Shown piece by piece: positions 7,140 to 15,155 of a stretch of 16,614 bases of DNA (positions are counted from its first letter, which is position 1; every line of letters begins with the position of its first letter). This DNA comes from an uncultured Methanosarcinales archaeon (GTDB taxonomy: Archaea > Halobacteriota > Methanosarcinia > Methanotrichales > Methanotrichaceae). The notes below the pieces were generated by a model that was not told the DNA's origin, made no database searches, and saw only the letters and a list, made by a program, of their open reading frames with translations. The stretch lies in contig CALMJN010000075.1 in NCBI GenBank assembly GCA_937864385.1, forward strand, positions 1 through 16,614, written 5' to 3'. The position numbers and the translations under genes were made by a program.

Positions 7140-8423
7140 ATGAAGAAATTGGCTGCAATTACATTTACATCGATGATGCTGTTGCTGGCAACAGCGATGG
7201 TAGTAGGAGCAGCCGACACTGTAGAAATTCGCGGCCATGTTGCCACTGATAGTGACACCTGGACAGCGGATGACTTTGCCGGCTTTTACTACGATATCGA
7301 TGACAACATCAAGACCGAAGAATTGACCACAACAGTTACCGACAGAAAGCTCCTGGAGCCCGATGGCGTAGTCTATAACACCAAAGCTATGGCTGACGGC
7401 TTCGACTTCGATGCATGGGGCGAGTTCCTGGTCATCGGCTTCCTGGCTGACAAGTACTTTGCCGGCTATGTTGATGCCGAGGGCACAGATGACGTCCTTT
7501 TCGAGGAGTCTGACGACGAGAATGTTCTCGCCGACGAGCAGCTTCTCAAGATCCTGGTGGACAATGATGACGAGATGACCGTCACCTCCGGCACACCCCT
7601 CAAGATGGAAGAGGGCTACGAGCTGGGAATCAAGTCCATTGATATCGACGGTAACAAGGTTTACCTCGAGCTCTCCAAGGATGGCGCTGTAGTAGACAGC
7701 AAGGTCATATCTCCCTCCGCCGATAACGCGGATATGAAGGACAAGACCTACTACTACAAGAAGGACGTTGGCGACTCCAAGGATGTAGTTATTGTCGCTG
7801 CCCACTTCAAGAACGCCTTCCGCGGCGCGGACCAGGACCTGGCCACCGTTGACGGACTCTGGCAGCTCTCCGATACCGCAACCGATGTATCCGAGAACAC
7901 CGAGTACGACAAGATGACCATCCAGACTGTCACCGTTGATAGCATCATGATGAACAACGAGGACAACGACATCACCCTCAGCAATGACAAGGATATCTCC
8001 TTGATGGAGGGCGTGCGCATCAAGACCGCTGACCCATCTTCAGATGAGCCTGCCGATACCCTCCGCTGGTACATCTACAAGGAAGTCACCATCGAGGGTG
8101 AGGGCGCTGAGGCTGAGCCTGTCGCTGAGGCTGAGGCCGCCGCAGAAGAGGTAGAAGAGGCTCCCGTTGTTGAGGAAGCCGCCGCTGCTGCCGCCGTAGC
8201 TGCTGAGGAGGCTGCCACTGAGACCGCCGCTGCTGCTGAGGAGGCTGCCACTGAGACCGCCGCTGCTGCTGAGGAGGAGGTCCACGAGGCCGCCGCCGCT
8301 GCTGAAGAGGCTGTAAATGATACTGCTGAAGCCGCCGAAGAGGCAGCTCCCGGATTCGAGAGCATCTTCGCCATCACCGGACTTCTGGCAGTTGCCTACC
8401 TTGTGCTTGGCAGAAGAGAGTGA
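7140..8423 (+). CDS. S-layer family protein, single domain, Ala/Glu stalk, PGF-CTERM tail
   Basis: A 427-residue exported cell-surface protein. Residues 1-24 form a signal peptide (MKK, hydrophobic core, cleavage near VGAA). Residues ~25-325 match one copy of the Methanosarcina-type S-layer duplication domain: VEIRGHV, FAGFYYDIDDN, WGEFLVIGFLADKYFAGY, YELGIKSIDIDGNKVYLELS, FKNAFRGADQDLATVDG and a closing WYIYKEVTIE. Residues ~330-403 are an Ala/Glu-rich stalk with an 11-residue repeat starting AEEAATETAAA at 355. PGF (404-406), a hydrophobic segment and RRE form a PGF-CTERM-type sorting tail, so processing and lipid anchoring are likely. Known sheet-forming homologues usually carry two such domains; here there is one. 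A strong AGGAGGT (7127-7133) lies 6 bases before the ATG, and the gene stands alone with its own terminator, which fits high expression. Confidence 0.9.
   Translation: MKKLAAITFTSMMLLLATAMVVGAADTVEIRGHVATDSDTWTADDFAGFYYDIDDNIKTEELTTTVTDRKLLEPDGVVYNTKAMADGFDFDAWGEFLVIGFLADKYFAGYVDAEGTDDVLFEESDDENVLADEQLLKILVDNDDEMTVTSGTPLKMEEGYELGIKSIDIDGNKVYLELSKDGAVVDSKVISPSADNADMKDKTYYYKKDVGDSKDVVIVAAHFKNAFRGADQDLATVDGLWQLSDTATDVSENTEYDKMTIQTVTVDSIMMNNEDNDITLSNDKDISLMEGVRIKTADPSSDEPADTLRWYIYKEVTIEGEGAEAEPVAEAEAAAEEVEEAPVVEEAAAAAAVAAEEAATETAAAAEEAATETAAAAEEEVHEAAAAAEEAVNDTAEAAEEAAPGFESIFAITGLLAVAYLVLGRRE
8202..8277 (+). repeat. 33-base tandem repeat encoding an 11-residue Ala/Glu unit
   Basis: Two exact 33-base copies (8202-8234 and 8235-8267) plus 10 bases of a third lie inside the S-layer gene and encode AEEAATETAAA twice. 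Three diverged units follow in protein (AEEEVHEAAAA, AEEAVNDTAEA, then AEEAAPGFESI). The exact identity of the first two copies, including third codon positions, points to a recent duplication. Eleven-residue periodicity suits an extended helix or right-handed coiled coil. Confidence 0.9.
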
Positions 8424-8433
8424 GAACAGATAG

Positions 8434-8470
8434 CTGGAGGGCTTAGGCTCTCCAGGACTATTCCTTTTTT
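8434..8470 (+). terminator. Hairpin plus T-run terminator of the S-layer gene
   Basis: CTGGAGGGC (8434-8442) and GCTCTCCAG (8447-8455) form a 9-base-pair stem with one G-T pair and a TTAG loop, 10 bases after the S-layer stop. A T-rich tail ending in six T residues follows (8461-8470). It resembles a classic intrinsic terminator. Confidence 0.75.
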
Positions 8471-8575
8471 ATTCTGCGTTTCTTTGTATTATCTTCCCCT
8501 TGGATCCGCAAATTTGACGATTGAGCGGCTCTCTGTAATTCTCTTCAACAGGATTTCCGTTCTTGCTCCGGCTCA

Positions 8576-8640
8576 TTAGGCCTAAAAAAGCAAAGCAGTT
8601 ATATTCCATCGGCACATAGATAGATACTTTAAAGCGGTGA
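8576..8640 (+). promoter_or_regulatory. Putative amrS promoter with upstream palindrome
   Basis: TTATATT at 8599-8605 after an AAAGCAG stretch fits a TATA box and predicts a start near 8628. The perfect 10-base palindrome TTAGGCCTAA (8576-8585) lies just upstream and could be a regulator site. GGTGA at 8636-8640 is the ribosome site, 5 bases before ATG 8646. Confidence 0.4.
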
Positions 8641-8645
8641 GAATA

Positions 8646-9659
8646 ATGCCGAAGACCATTCGAGAGGCCTGGTTCTGGGAGAAGCTGGATGGCGATGTGA
8701 GGTGTAATCTATGCCATCAGAGCTGTCGCATCAGGCCGGGCAAGAGGGGAATATGCGGGGTTCGGGAGAACCAGGACGGAGACCTCAAGACCCTGGTATA
8801 CGGTAAATTGGTGGCAGCCAACTCCGATCCCATTGAGAAGAAGCCTCTTTTCCACTTCCTTCCCGGAAGCACAGCCTACTCCATAGCCACAGCAGGCTGC
8901 AACTTTCGCTGCCTGCACTGCCAGAATGCGGACATCTCTCAGATGCCCAGAGAGACAGGCAGGATCCCCGGGGATTTCTTCTCTCCAGATGATGTGGTCT
9001 CAGAGGCCCTCCATCTCGGTTGCCAGTCCATAGCCTACACCTACACCGAGCCGACCATATTCTTCGAGTATGCTCACGATGTAGCCGAGCTTGCCCGGCG
9101 CTCAGGCTTGAAAAATGTCTTTGTCAGCAACGGCTACATGACACGAGAGGCAGCAGAGAAGATCATGCCCTTATTGGACGCAATAAACATAGATCTGAAG
9201 GGTGACGACCAATTCTACCACAAGGTCTGCGGGGCAAAGCTTGAGCCGGTGCAGCAGAACATTGAGCTGTTCTGGAAGAAGGGGGTCTGGGTGGAGGCAA
9301 CAACCCTGCTCATACCCGGCTACAATGACTCCGAATCGGTGCTGCAGGAGCTGGCCTCTTTTCTGGCCGGGCTTTCTCCAGAGATCCCATGGCATATATC
9401 CGCCTTCTACCCAATGTACAAGATGAAAGATGTGGCCCGTACCGGAATTGACACCCTTCGCCGGGGAATCGCAGCGGGAAAAGCTGCTGGACTGAAATAT
9501 GTCTATGCCGGCAACATCGCAGGGGAGAGCGAGAATACCATCTGTTCGGCCTGCCGGGAGACTCAGGTGGAGAGGATGGGATACCGGATAGTGAGAAATT
9601 CCGTGGTCGAAGGCCGTTGCTCACGATGTGGCACAATCCTGGCCGGTGTTTGGTCTTAG
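8646..9659 (+). CDS. amrS: AmmeMemoRadiSam system radical SAM enzyme
   Basis: A 337-residue radical S-adenosylmethionine enzyme of the AmmeMemoRadiSam group, formerly annotated as pyruvate formate-lyase activating enzyme-like. The radical SAM cluster motif is CNFRCLHC with Cys85, Cys89 and Cys92. An N-terminal four-cysteine segment (Cys20, Cys23, Cys27, Cys37; VRCNLCHQSC...GICGVRE) and a C-terminal pair of CxxC motifs (CSAC and CSRC) suggest extra metal binding. TEPTIFFEYAHD and VSNGYMT are typical of the group. I use ATG 8646, 5 bases after GGTGA, rather than the in-frame GTG at 8637, which lies inside that ribosome site. The usual partner genes (AMMECR1 and Memo domains) are not in this window. 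The chemistry of the system is not established to my knowledge. It is a single-gene unit between the S-layer terminator and ribBA. Confidence 0.92.
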   Translation: MPKTIREAWFWEKLDGDVRCNLCHQSCRIRPGKRGICGVRENQDGDLKTLVYGKLVAANSDPIEKKPLFHFLPGSTAYSIATAGCNFRCLHCQNADISQMPRETGRIPGDFFSPDDVVSEALHLGCQSIAYTYTEPTIFFEYAHDVAELARRSGLKNVFVSNGYMTREAAEKIMPLLDAINIDLKGDDQFYHKVCGAKLEPVQQNIELFWKKGVWVEATTLLIPGYNDSESVLQELASFLAGLSPEIPWHISAFYPMYKMKDVARTGIDTLRRGIAAGKAAGLKYVYAGNIAGESENTICSACRETQVERMGYRIVRNSVVEGRCSRCGTILAGVWS

Positions 9660-9677
9660 GCGGGTATCTTTACACAA

Positions 9678-9713
9678 CTCTTAAGTATCCAGCGGCACTG
9701 CTTCTGGCCTATT
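9678..9713 (+). promoter_or_regulatory. Putative ribBA promoter, near-leaderless message
   Basis: A TCTTAAGTAT box lies at 9679-9688, its centre about 30 bases before the ribBA ATG at 9714, and there is no ribosome site between them. This spacing predicts a message with a leader of only a few bases or none. It is inferred from spacing alone. Confidence 0.35.
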
Positions 9714-10922
9714 ATGTCATTTTGCTCGGTAGAAGAGGCGATAAAGGAGATCAAGGCGGGCCGGTTTATAATTGTCCTGGACGACGAAAATCGGGAGAAT
9801 GAGGGCGACCTGATCATTGCCGCAGAAAAGGCGACTCCAGAGGCCATTAACTTCATGGTCTGTCATGCTCGCGGCCTGGTCTGCATGCCCATGACTAGAG
9901 AGCGGCTGGATGAGCTTGAGCTGACCCTCATGACCCTGCAAAATACCGAGTCCATGCAAACCGCTTTTACCGTATCCGTGGATTCCCGGACCGGCACCAC
10001 CACCGGAATCTCTGCCTTCGATCGGGCTGCGACGGTCAGGGCCCTTATCGATCCCCGGACCAAGAAGAGCGATCTTATGACCCCGGGCCATCTCTTTCCC
10101 CTGCGAGCCAAAGAGGGTGGGGTCCTGCGCCGATCCGGCCACACCGAGGCCTGCATCGACCTGGCCAGGCTGGCAGGGCTCTATCCCGCCGGGGTGATCT
10201 GCGAGATCATGAACGAGGATGGCAGCATGGCCCGGTTGGCGGAGCTGGAGAAGTTCGGCGAGAGGCACGGCCTGAAGATGCTCACCATTGAGAGCCTCAT
10301 CAGATACCGCATGCAGAGGGAGTGCCTCATCCGCAAGGTCTCCGATGTCAGCCTGCCCACGGACTATGGCACCTTCCGGGTGATCGGTTACGAGTCCATT
10401 CTGGACGGACAGTGCCATCTGGCATTAGTAGCGGGAGACCCTGCCGCTCCCGATGCCCTGGTTAGGGTGCACTCGGAGTGCCTCACTGGAGACGTCTTCT
10501 CTTCCCAGCGCTGCGACTGCGGCGAGCAGCTCCGCCGGGCGCTGCGCCTTATAAGCCAGAGAGGAAATGGAGTATTGCTTTACATGCGCCAGGAGGGCAG
10601 AGGAATTGGCCTCGCCAACAAGCTGCGAGCCTATGCTCTGCAGGATGCGGGCAGCGATACCGTGGAGGCCAACCATGAACTGGGCTATCCGGCGGACCTG
10701 CGAGACTATGGAATCGGAGCCCAGATCCTGGTCGACCTGGGCGTCAGGGAGATGCGTCTTCTGACCAACAATCCCAGGAAGGTCATCGGCCTCGAGGGCT
10801 ACGGCCTGATGATCAAAGAGCGGGTCCCTCTGGAGATTGAGCCCAACAGCATCAATAGACGATACCTGGAGACGAAGAGGGATAAACTGCATCATCTTCT
10901 CCTTCAGAACGATGCCCCCTGA
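9714..10922 (+). CDS. ribBA: Bifunctional 3,4-dihydroxy-2-butanone 4-phosphate synthase / GTP cyclohydrolase II
   Basis: A 402-residue fusion making both starting blocks of riboflavin: the N-terminal RibB part (about 1-200) converts ribulose 5-phosphate to dihydroxybutanone phosphate, and the C-terminal RibA part (about 205-395) opens GTP. RibB marks are [11 protein letters not shown] (23-33), TPGHLFPL (123-130) and HTEA (143-146). RibA marks are the zinc ligands Cys256, Cys267 and Cys269 ([10 protein letters not shown]), RQEGRGIGL (292-300), [11 protein letters not shown] and [16 protein letters not shown]. Both halves look intact. Most methanogens use a separate RibB and the archaeal GTP cyclohydrolase III instead, so this bacterial-type fusion was probably acquired by transfer, although its codon use matches its neighbours. 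Its stop directly abuts the convergent hsp20 stop. Confidence 0.95.
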   Translation: MSFCSVEEAIKEIKAGRFIIVLDDENRENEGDLIIAAEKATPEAINFMVCHARGLVCMPMTRERLDELELTLMTLQNTESMQTAFTVSVDSRTGTTTGISAFDRAATVRALIDPRTKKSDLMTPGHLFPLRAKEGGVLRRSGHTEACIDLARLAGLYPAGVICEIMNEDGSMARLAELEKFGERHGLKMLTIESLIRYRMQRECLIRKVSDVSLPTDYGTFRVIGYESILDGQCHLALVAGDPAAPDALVRVHSECLTGDVFSSQRCDCGEQLRRALRLISQRGNGVLLYMRQEGRGIGLANKLRAYALQDAGSDTVEANHELGYPADLRDYGIGAQILVDLGVREMRLLTNNPRKVIGLEGYGLMIKERVPLEIEPNSINRRYLETKRDKLHHLLLQNDAP

Positions 10923-11423
10923 TCAATCTATGGCGATTCTCTTCCTGGTGGTGACCACTGCTTTGGGGATGCTGATCTTTAGAACGCCACTCTCGAGCTT
11001 GGCATGGGCCTCATCTGCCTTGACACCGGCGGGAAGAGAGATGGTCCGCTCAAATCTCCTGTAGGACCTCTCCCGCTGGTGGAAGTTTCCTTCTGCCATA
11101 CCCGTCTCCGTCTTTCTCTGGGCTATCACGGATAGCTCATCGCTGGACAGGGCGATATCTACATCTTCTTTGTCCATGCCGGGCAGGTCCATGGTCACTA
11201 TTATCTCACCATCCGTCTCCTGGACATCGGCCAGAGGCTCAATCATCTCCTCTCCATCCCTGCCCGTCTCTGCCTCCTCCATCAGCTCTCCCAGGCGCCT
11301 GCGCATGCGCTCCATCTCCTCGAGGTACTTGGACTCAATCCTGGCCAGCCCCAGGTCCTCCATGAGACGGTCCATCCTCTTCTGCAGCTTCTTCAGCTCT
11401 TCTGATGCTATCAAGCCTTTCAT
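10923..11423 (-). CDS. hsp20: Small heat shock protein, Hsp20/alpha-crystallin family
   Basis: A 166-residue ATP-independent chaperone that binds unfolding proteins in large oligomers. The N-terminal ~60 residues are highly charged and helical (KKLQKRMDRLMEDLG, then EEMERMRRRLGELMEEAE), likely a coiled coil. The alpha-crystallin domain runs about 62-155 and contains DVQETDGEIIVTMDLPGMDKED, cut here only by domain limits, then YRRFERTISLPAGV and LESGVLKISIPK. The C-terminus has the I-x-I motif (KRIAID) used for oligomer contacts. GGTG lies 5 bases before the ATG. A TTAATATCT box in the 45-base gap after tsr3 could give it its own promoter, as expected for a heat-inducible gene. Confidence 0.93.
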   Translation of the reverse strand: MKGLIASEELKKLQKRMDRLMEDLGLARIESKYLEEMERMRRRLGELMEEAETGRDGEEMIEPLADVQETDGEIIVTMDLPGMDKEDVDIALSSDELSVIAQRKTETGMAEGNFHQRERSYRRFERTISLPAGVKADEAHAKLESGVLKISIPKAVVTTRKRIAID

Positions 11424-11479
11424 AAAAACACCGTTATATTAAAGCCATCTGATGCTTAATATCTATTCCTATAGATAGG
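11424..11479 (-). promoter_or_regulatory. Putative hsp20 promoter with adjacent inverted repeat
   Basis: Reading the minus strand, an AGATATTAA box (11456-11464) lies about 25 bases before a predicted start near 11434, followed by GGTG and the hsp20 ATG. Immediately upstream, CCTAT-AG-ATAGG (11468-11479) is a perfect inverted repeat with 5-base arms that covers the tsr3 stop codon. It could be a site for a heat-shock regulator; no known archaeal site was recognised. Confidence 0.4.
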
Positions 11480-11954
11480 CCGCCTGAATTTCAACCACCT
11501 CTGCGGAGTTCCTGGCAGCGGCATACTCGCTCAGTGGCTCCTGGTTCAGCTCCAGGAAAACATGTCCCCATTTGAATTTGGAGAGGATAAGCTCCGCCTG
11601 GGCCGCTTCACCCAATATAACCAGCCCTGCTGCCAGTGCCTCCACTGTGGAGAGCTGGAAGGGTTTGCCGTAGTTGACCGGATTGGCGGCTATCAGGAAG
11701 GGCAGAGCCCGCTCTTTGAGGGAGAGGCGGGAGAATGCCTCCTCGGCATGAGCCCAGCTGCAGTCGAGGGCAGCCAGCCCTCTGCCCCCCCGGTCCTCAG
11801 GGGAAAGGGCTTTTTCCGAGAAGGGGCTCAAGACCAGGAAGGGCCTCAGATCGCCGAGTCGTTTTGTCAATCGGACCAGGCTGAAGCGGGCCAGCTTCCG
11901 TCCCGAGCATTTCTTGGGATCGCACTGATTGGCATGGTAGACCAAAAGCTGCAT
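11469..11954 (-). CDS. tsr3: Tsr3 rRNA aminocarboxypropyltransferase
   Basis: A 161-residue SPOUT-like enzyme that transfers the 3-amino-3-carboxypropyl group of S-adenosylmethionine to a uridine-type base in the small-subunit rRNA (helix 31 acp modification). Family motifs are clear: [15 protein letters not shown] (8-22), a following [50 protein letters not shown] and [11 protein letters not shown]. It was formerly called DUF367. Length is a little short but complete for archaeal members. The start ATG at 11952-11954 has only a distant GGTGG, and a TATA-like TGTTAATAGG (about 11980-11989) places the transcription start almost at the ATG. It is divergent from valS and 45 bases upstream of hsp20. 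Confidence 0.92.
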   Translation of the reverse strand: MQLLVYHANQCDPKKCSGRKLARFSLVRLTKRLGDLRPFLVLSPFSEKALSPEDRGGRGLAALDCSWAHAEEAFSRLSLKERALPFLIAANPVNYGKPFQLSTVEALAAGLVILGEAAQAELILSKFKWGHVFLELNQEPLSEYAAARNSAEVVEIQAAYL

Positions 11955-12033
11955 ATTGCTACCGGTACCACCGATAATCCTATTAACATTGTGTTCAACT
12001 GCCTAGGCTAGCCAATGAGCCAGGAGCTTTCTG
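11955..12033. promoter_or_regulatory. Divergent tsr3/valS promoter region with overlapping palindromes
   Basis: A 79-base gap. CCTATTAACA around 11979-11988 is the only AT-rich box and could serve both directions. Two perfect 8-base palindromes overlap at 12001-12013 (GCCTAGGC, then GGCTAGCC), close to the predicted valS transcription start. AGGAG at 12022-12026, 7 bases before ATG 12034, is the valS ribosome site. Confidence 0.4.
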
Positions 12034-14610
12034 ATGAGCGAGGTCTCCAAAGAATACGACTTTAATTGTGTAGAAGAGAAATGGGTAGAGAGCTGGGATC
12101 CCTCTGTCTATCACTTTGACTGGCAGTCAGATAAGCCGCAGTACATCATAGACACGCCACCGCCCTACCCCACCGGAAACTTTCACATCGGAAATGCCCT
12201 GAACTGGTGCTATATCGATTATGTGGCCCGCTACAAGCGCATGAGGGGCTACAATGTCATGTTCCCCCAGGGCTGGGACTGCCACGGCCTGCCCACCGAG
12301 GTCAAGGTGGAGGAGCTAAATCACATCACCAAGAATCAGGTGCCTAGAGAGGAGTTCCGGCGGCTCTGCGAGAAGCTGACCGAGGAGGCCATAGAGCGCT
12401 TCCACCAGTCCATGGGCCGGCTGGGCCTGTCCATAGACTGGTCCAATGAATATGTGACCATGAGGCCTGAGTACTACGTCAAGACCCAGACCTCCTTTGT
12501 GAGGATGCATGAGATGGGCCTGATCTACCGGGAGGACCATCCGGTCAACTGGTGTCCCCGCTGCGGCACGGCCATAGCCTTCGCCGAGGTGGAATACGAC
12601 TCCCGCACCACCACCCTCAACTATATGCGCTTTGTCTCCGCGGAGGGTGAGATGCAGATAGCCACCTCCCGTCCCGAGCTTCTCCCGGCCTGCGTGGCCG
12701 TGGCGGTCCATCCCGATGACCAGCGCTATCAGAAGTTCATAGGCAAGAAGGTCCGGGTTCCATTATTCGATTACGAGGTGCCGGTCCTGGCTGATCCGGT
12801 TGTGGACACTGCCTTCGGCACGGGAATAGTCATGATCTGCACCTTCGGAGACAAGCAGGATGTGCGATGGTGGATGGAGCATCATCTGCCTCTGCGCCAG
12901 GCCATAGACCGGGAGGGGCGTCTAACTGCCGTGGCAGGGCCCTATGCCGGTTGCTCTGTCGGCGAGGCCAAGGAGAGGATCATCCGGGATATGCAAAAGG
13001 AGGAGATAATCTTCAAGCAGGAGCCCCTGGAGCAGAATGTGGGCTTGTGCTGGAGGTGCAAGACCGCCATAGAGATTCTCTCTGAGAGGCAGTGGTTTGT
13101 GCGCATCAATCCCGAGGAGATCAAGAGGACGGCAGAGGAGATAGAATGGGTGCCGCCTCATATGCAGGTCCGGCTCAAAAACTGGGCCGACTCGGTGGAG
13201 TGGGACTGGTGCATATCCCGGCAGAGGATCTTCGCCACGCCCATACCCGTCTGGTACTGCCGCTCCTGCGGAGAGGTTTTGGTGGCTAAAGAGGAGTGGC
13301 TGCCCCTCGATCCCAATCAGACCCGGCCGCCGACCAAGTGCAAATGCGGCAGCGACGATTTTATTCCGGAGAAGGATGTCCTGGACACCTGGATGGACAG
13401 CTCCATCTCCGCACTGGCCGTGGCCGGCTGGCCGGATCGAAAAGACCTGAGAATGCCCACCCAGCTGCGACCTCAGGGGCATGACATCATCCGCACCTGG
13501 GCCTTTTACACCATCCTGCGGACCAAGTCCCTGGAAGGGGTCAAGCCCTGGGATACCATACTTATAAACGGCATGGCCCTGGGCGAGGACGGCCACAAGA
13601 TGTCCAAGTCCCTGAACAACTTCATCCGACCGGAGGAGGTCTTTGCCACCAACGGAGCCGATGCTCTGCGGCAGTGGGGGGCCATGGGCGGAAGCCCTGG
13701 CAATGATATCATGTTCCAGTGGAAGGAGATCACCGCAGCCAGCCGCTTTCAGCAGAAGCTCTGGTCCATATTCCGCTTCTCTCTGCCCCTCATCGCCAAT
13801 GTCGAGGCCAATCCGGGACAGGTGGACCGCTGGCTTTTGGGAGAGCTGGACCGTTTGGTGATCAGAGCCACAAAGGCAATGGAGGCCTTCCAGTTCGATG
13901 AGACCATGAAGGCCATCCGTGGCTTTGCCTGGGAGACTCTGGCGGACAATTACATCGAGCTGGTCAAGGCCCGCCTCTACGGCCCGGACAGTCCGGAGAA
14001 GAGAGCGGCCCAGAGCACTCTCTACCGGGCCATTGAGACCGTGGCCCGGCTAATGTCTCCTTTCACTCCCTTCATCTCCGAGGAGATCTTCCATACCCTG
14101 ACTGGCGAGAGCGTCCATGTGCAGAGTTGGCCGGAGCCGGGGGGAGCAGAGGTCGATCCCGCCGGCCTGGCCATCAAGGAGATTGCGGCAGCCATCCGTC
14201 GCTACAAGGCGGAGAAAGGAATGGCCTTGAATGCCCCCCTGCCGGGAATTGTGGTCTACTCCGAGCTGGGCCTGGAGACATTCGACCTCTCCGGCGTGGC
14301 CAACTCCACTGTGGAGAGCCGGGCAGGAAAGCCGGATATTGAGATGAAGCCTGTAGCGGTCAGGCCCCAAATAAAGATAATCGGCCCCAGGTTCAAGGAC
14401 AAAAGCGGCAGGATCATCAAGGCCCTGGGATCCATGGACCCGGCCTGGGCAGCAGAGCAAAAAGCCTCCGGCTCGATAAGAGTTGATGTGGATGGGGTGA
14501 GCATAGATCTACCGGCTGAGGCGGTGGAGATAGAGATGGAGACCCTTTCCGCCGGGCTGGCGGTGGATGTACTGCGCCTGGAAGGCGCCAGCGTGCTGGT
14601 CCGCCGATGA
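12034..14610 (+). CDS. valS: Valyl-tRNA synthetase, archaeal type
   Basis: An 858-residue class I aminoacyl-tRNA synthetase that charges tRNA-Val. The ATP-binding HIGH motif appears as FHIGN (50-54) and the KMSKS motif as HKMSKSLNN (about 521-529). Between them lies the CP1 editing domain with [18 protein letters not shown] and [16 protein letters not shown], which removes mischarged threonine. Four cysteine pairs (CPRC, CWRC, CRSC and CKC) are consistent with zinc-binding knuckles. The anticodon-binding helical domain follows ([24 protein letters not shown]). A C-terminal segment of about 120 residues with mixed strands is the usual archaeal tail; the long bacterial coiled-coil arm is absent. 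Length is normal. AGGAG precedes the ATG by 7 bases. Its last four bases (ATGA) contain the start of the CYTH gene. Confidence 0.96.
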   Translation: MSEVSKEYDFNCVEEKWVESWDPSVYHFDWQSDKPQYIIDTPPPYPTGNFHIGNALNWCYIDYVARYKRMRGYNVMFPQGWDCHGLPTEVKVEELNHITKNQVPREEFRRLCEKLTEEAIERFHQSMGRLGLSIDWSNEYVTMRPEYYVKTQTSFVRMHEMGLIYREDHPVNWCPRCGTAIAFAEVEYDSRTTTLNYMRFVSAEGEMQIATSRPELLPACVAVAVHPDDQRYQKFIGKKVRVPLFDYEVPVLADPVVDTAFGTGIVMICTFGDKQDVRWWMEHHLPLRQAIDREGRLTAVAGPYAGCSVGEAKERIIRDMQKEEIIFKQEPLEQNVGLCWRCKTAIEILSERQWFVRINPEEIKRTAEEIEWVPPHMQVRLKNWADSVEWDWCISRQRIFATPIPVWYCRSCGEVLVAKEEWLPLDPNQTRPPTKCKCGSDDFIPEKDVLDTWMDSSISALAVAGWPDRKDLRMPTQLRPQGHDIIRTWAFYTILRTKSLEGVKPWDTILINGMALGEDGHKMSKSLNNFIRPEEVFATNGADALRQWGAMGGSPGNDIMFQWKEITAASRFQQKLWSIFRFSLPLIANVEANPGQVDRWLLGELDRLVIRATKAMEAFQFDETMKAIRGFAWETLADNYIELVKARLYGPDSPEKRAAQSTLYRAIETVARLMSPFTPFISEEIFHTLTGESVHVQSWPEPGGAEVDPAGLAIKEIAAAIRRYKAEKGMALNAPLPGIVVYSELGLETFDLSGVANSTVESRAGKPDIEMKPVAVRPQIKIIGPRFKDKSGRIIKALGSMDPAWAAEQKASGSIRVDVDGVSIDLPAEAVEIEMETLSAGLAVDVLRLEGASVLVRR

Positions 14611-15155
14611 TCGAGGTCGAGGTCAAGGCCCGGGCTCCGGAAGGAATGGCGGAGAGGATAGCATCACTGGGAGGAGAGTTGATAGCAGTGGAAAACCACC
14701 AAGATCTCTACTTCAATTCCCCCCTGCGGGACTTTAAAAGAAGCGATGAGGCTCTTCGCATTCGGATCAAAGAGGAAGGGCCCCGCCTGACCTACAAGGG
14801 CCCCAAGATCGACAGCTCCACCAAGTCCCGCCTGGAGTTGACGGTAACGATAGATGATGCCCGGCAGATGGAGGAGATCCTGGGCCGTCTGGGATTTGTC
14901 CTCTCCGCCATAGTTCGCAAGCGACGCAGCAAGTACTCCTACAAGGGAGTGACTGTGGCTCTGGACGAGGTAGAGGGCCTGGGATGCTTTCTGGAGGTGG
15001 AGGCCGGGGCGGAGGAGGACATCGAGGAGCAGAGGCGGAAGGTCCTGGGGGTTATGGGTGAGCTGGGACTGCATGAGTCCATAACAAGCTCATACCTGGA
15101 GCTGCTGGATGAGAAGAAACAGCATCCTGCCGCAGGTAAGAGTGAGCCGATCTGA
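14607..15155 (+). CDS. cyaB: CYTH-domain protein, class IV adenylate cyclase-like (CyaB)
   Basis: A 182-residue triphosphate tunnel enzyme. It begins with the ExExK signature (IEVEVKA, Glu3, Glu5, Lys7), which binds metal and triphosphate. Other tunnel residues are plausible in [27 protein letters not shown] and the [28 protein letters not shown] block, the classic CyaB pattern. Members hydrolyse thiamine triphosphate or inorganic triphosphate, or make cyclic AMP; the sequence alone does not separate these, and cyclic AMP signalling is not well established in methanogens. The ATG overlaps the valS stop by 4 bases, and its own stop shares one base with the next start, so all three genes are probably cotranscribed. 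Confidence 0.9.
   Translation: MIEVEVKARAPEGMAERIASLGGELIAVENHQDLYFNSPLRDFKRSDEALRIRIKEEGPRLTYKGPKIDSSTKSRLELTVTIDDARQMEEILGRLGFVLSAIVRKRRSKYSYKGVTVALDEVEGLGCFLEVEAGAEEDIEEQRRKVLGVMGELGLHESITSSYLELLDEKKQHPAAGKSEPI

Noticed and set aside
7089..7805. 238-residue minus-strand frame opposite the S-layer gene
   Set aside because: Shadow of the acidic coding sequence: low-complexity Val/Leu/Gly composition and no start signals.
8202..8277. Repeats considered as a CRISPR-like array
   Set aside because: The units are directly adjacent without spacers, in frame, and encode the protein stalk.
8637..8645. GTG start for amrS, three codons earlier
   Set aside because: The GTG is part of the GGTGA ribosome site for ATG 8646.
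9717..10418. 233-residue minus-strand frame opposite ribBA
   Set aside because: Shadow frame from GC-rich coding DNA; ribBA motifs are intact on the plus strand.
12922..13596. 224-residue minus-strand frame opposite valS
   Set aside because: Shadow frame; valS zinc and editing motifs are continuous on the other strand.
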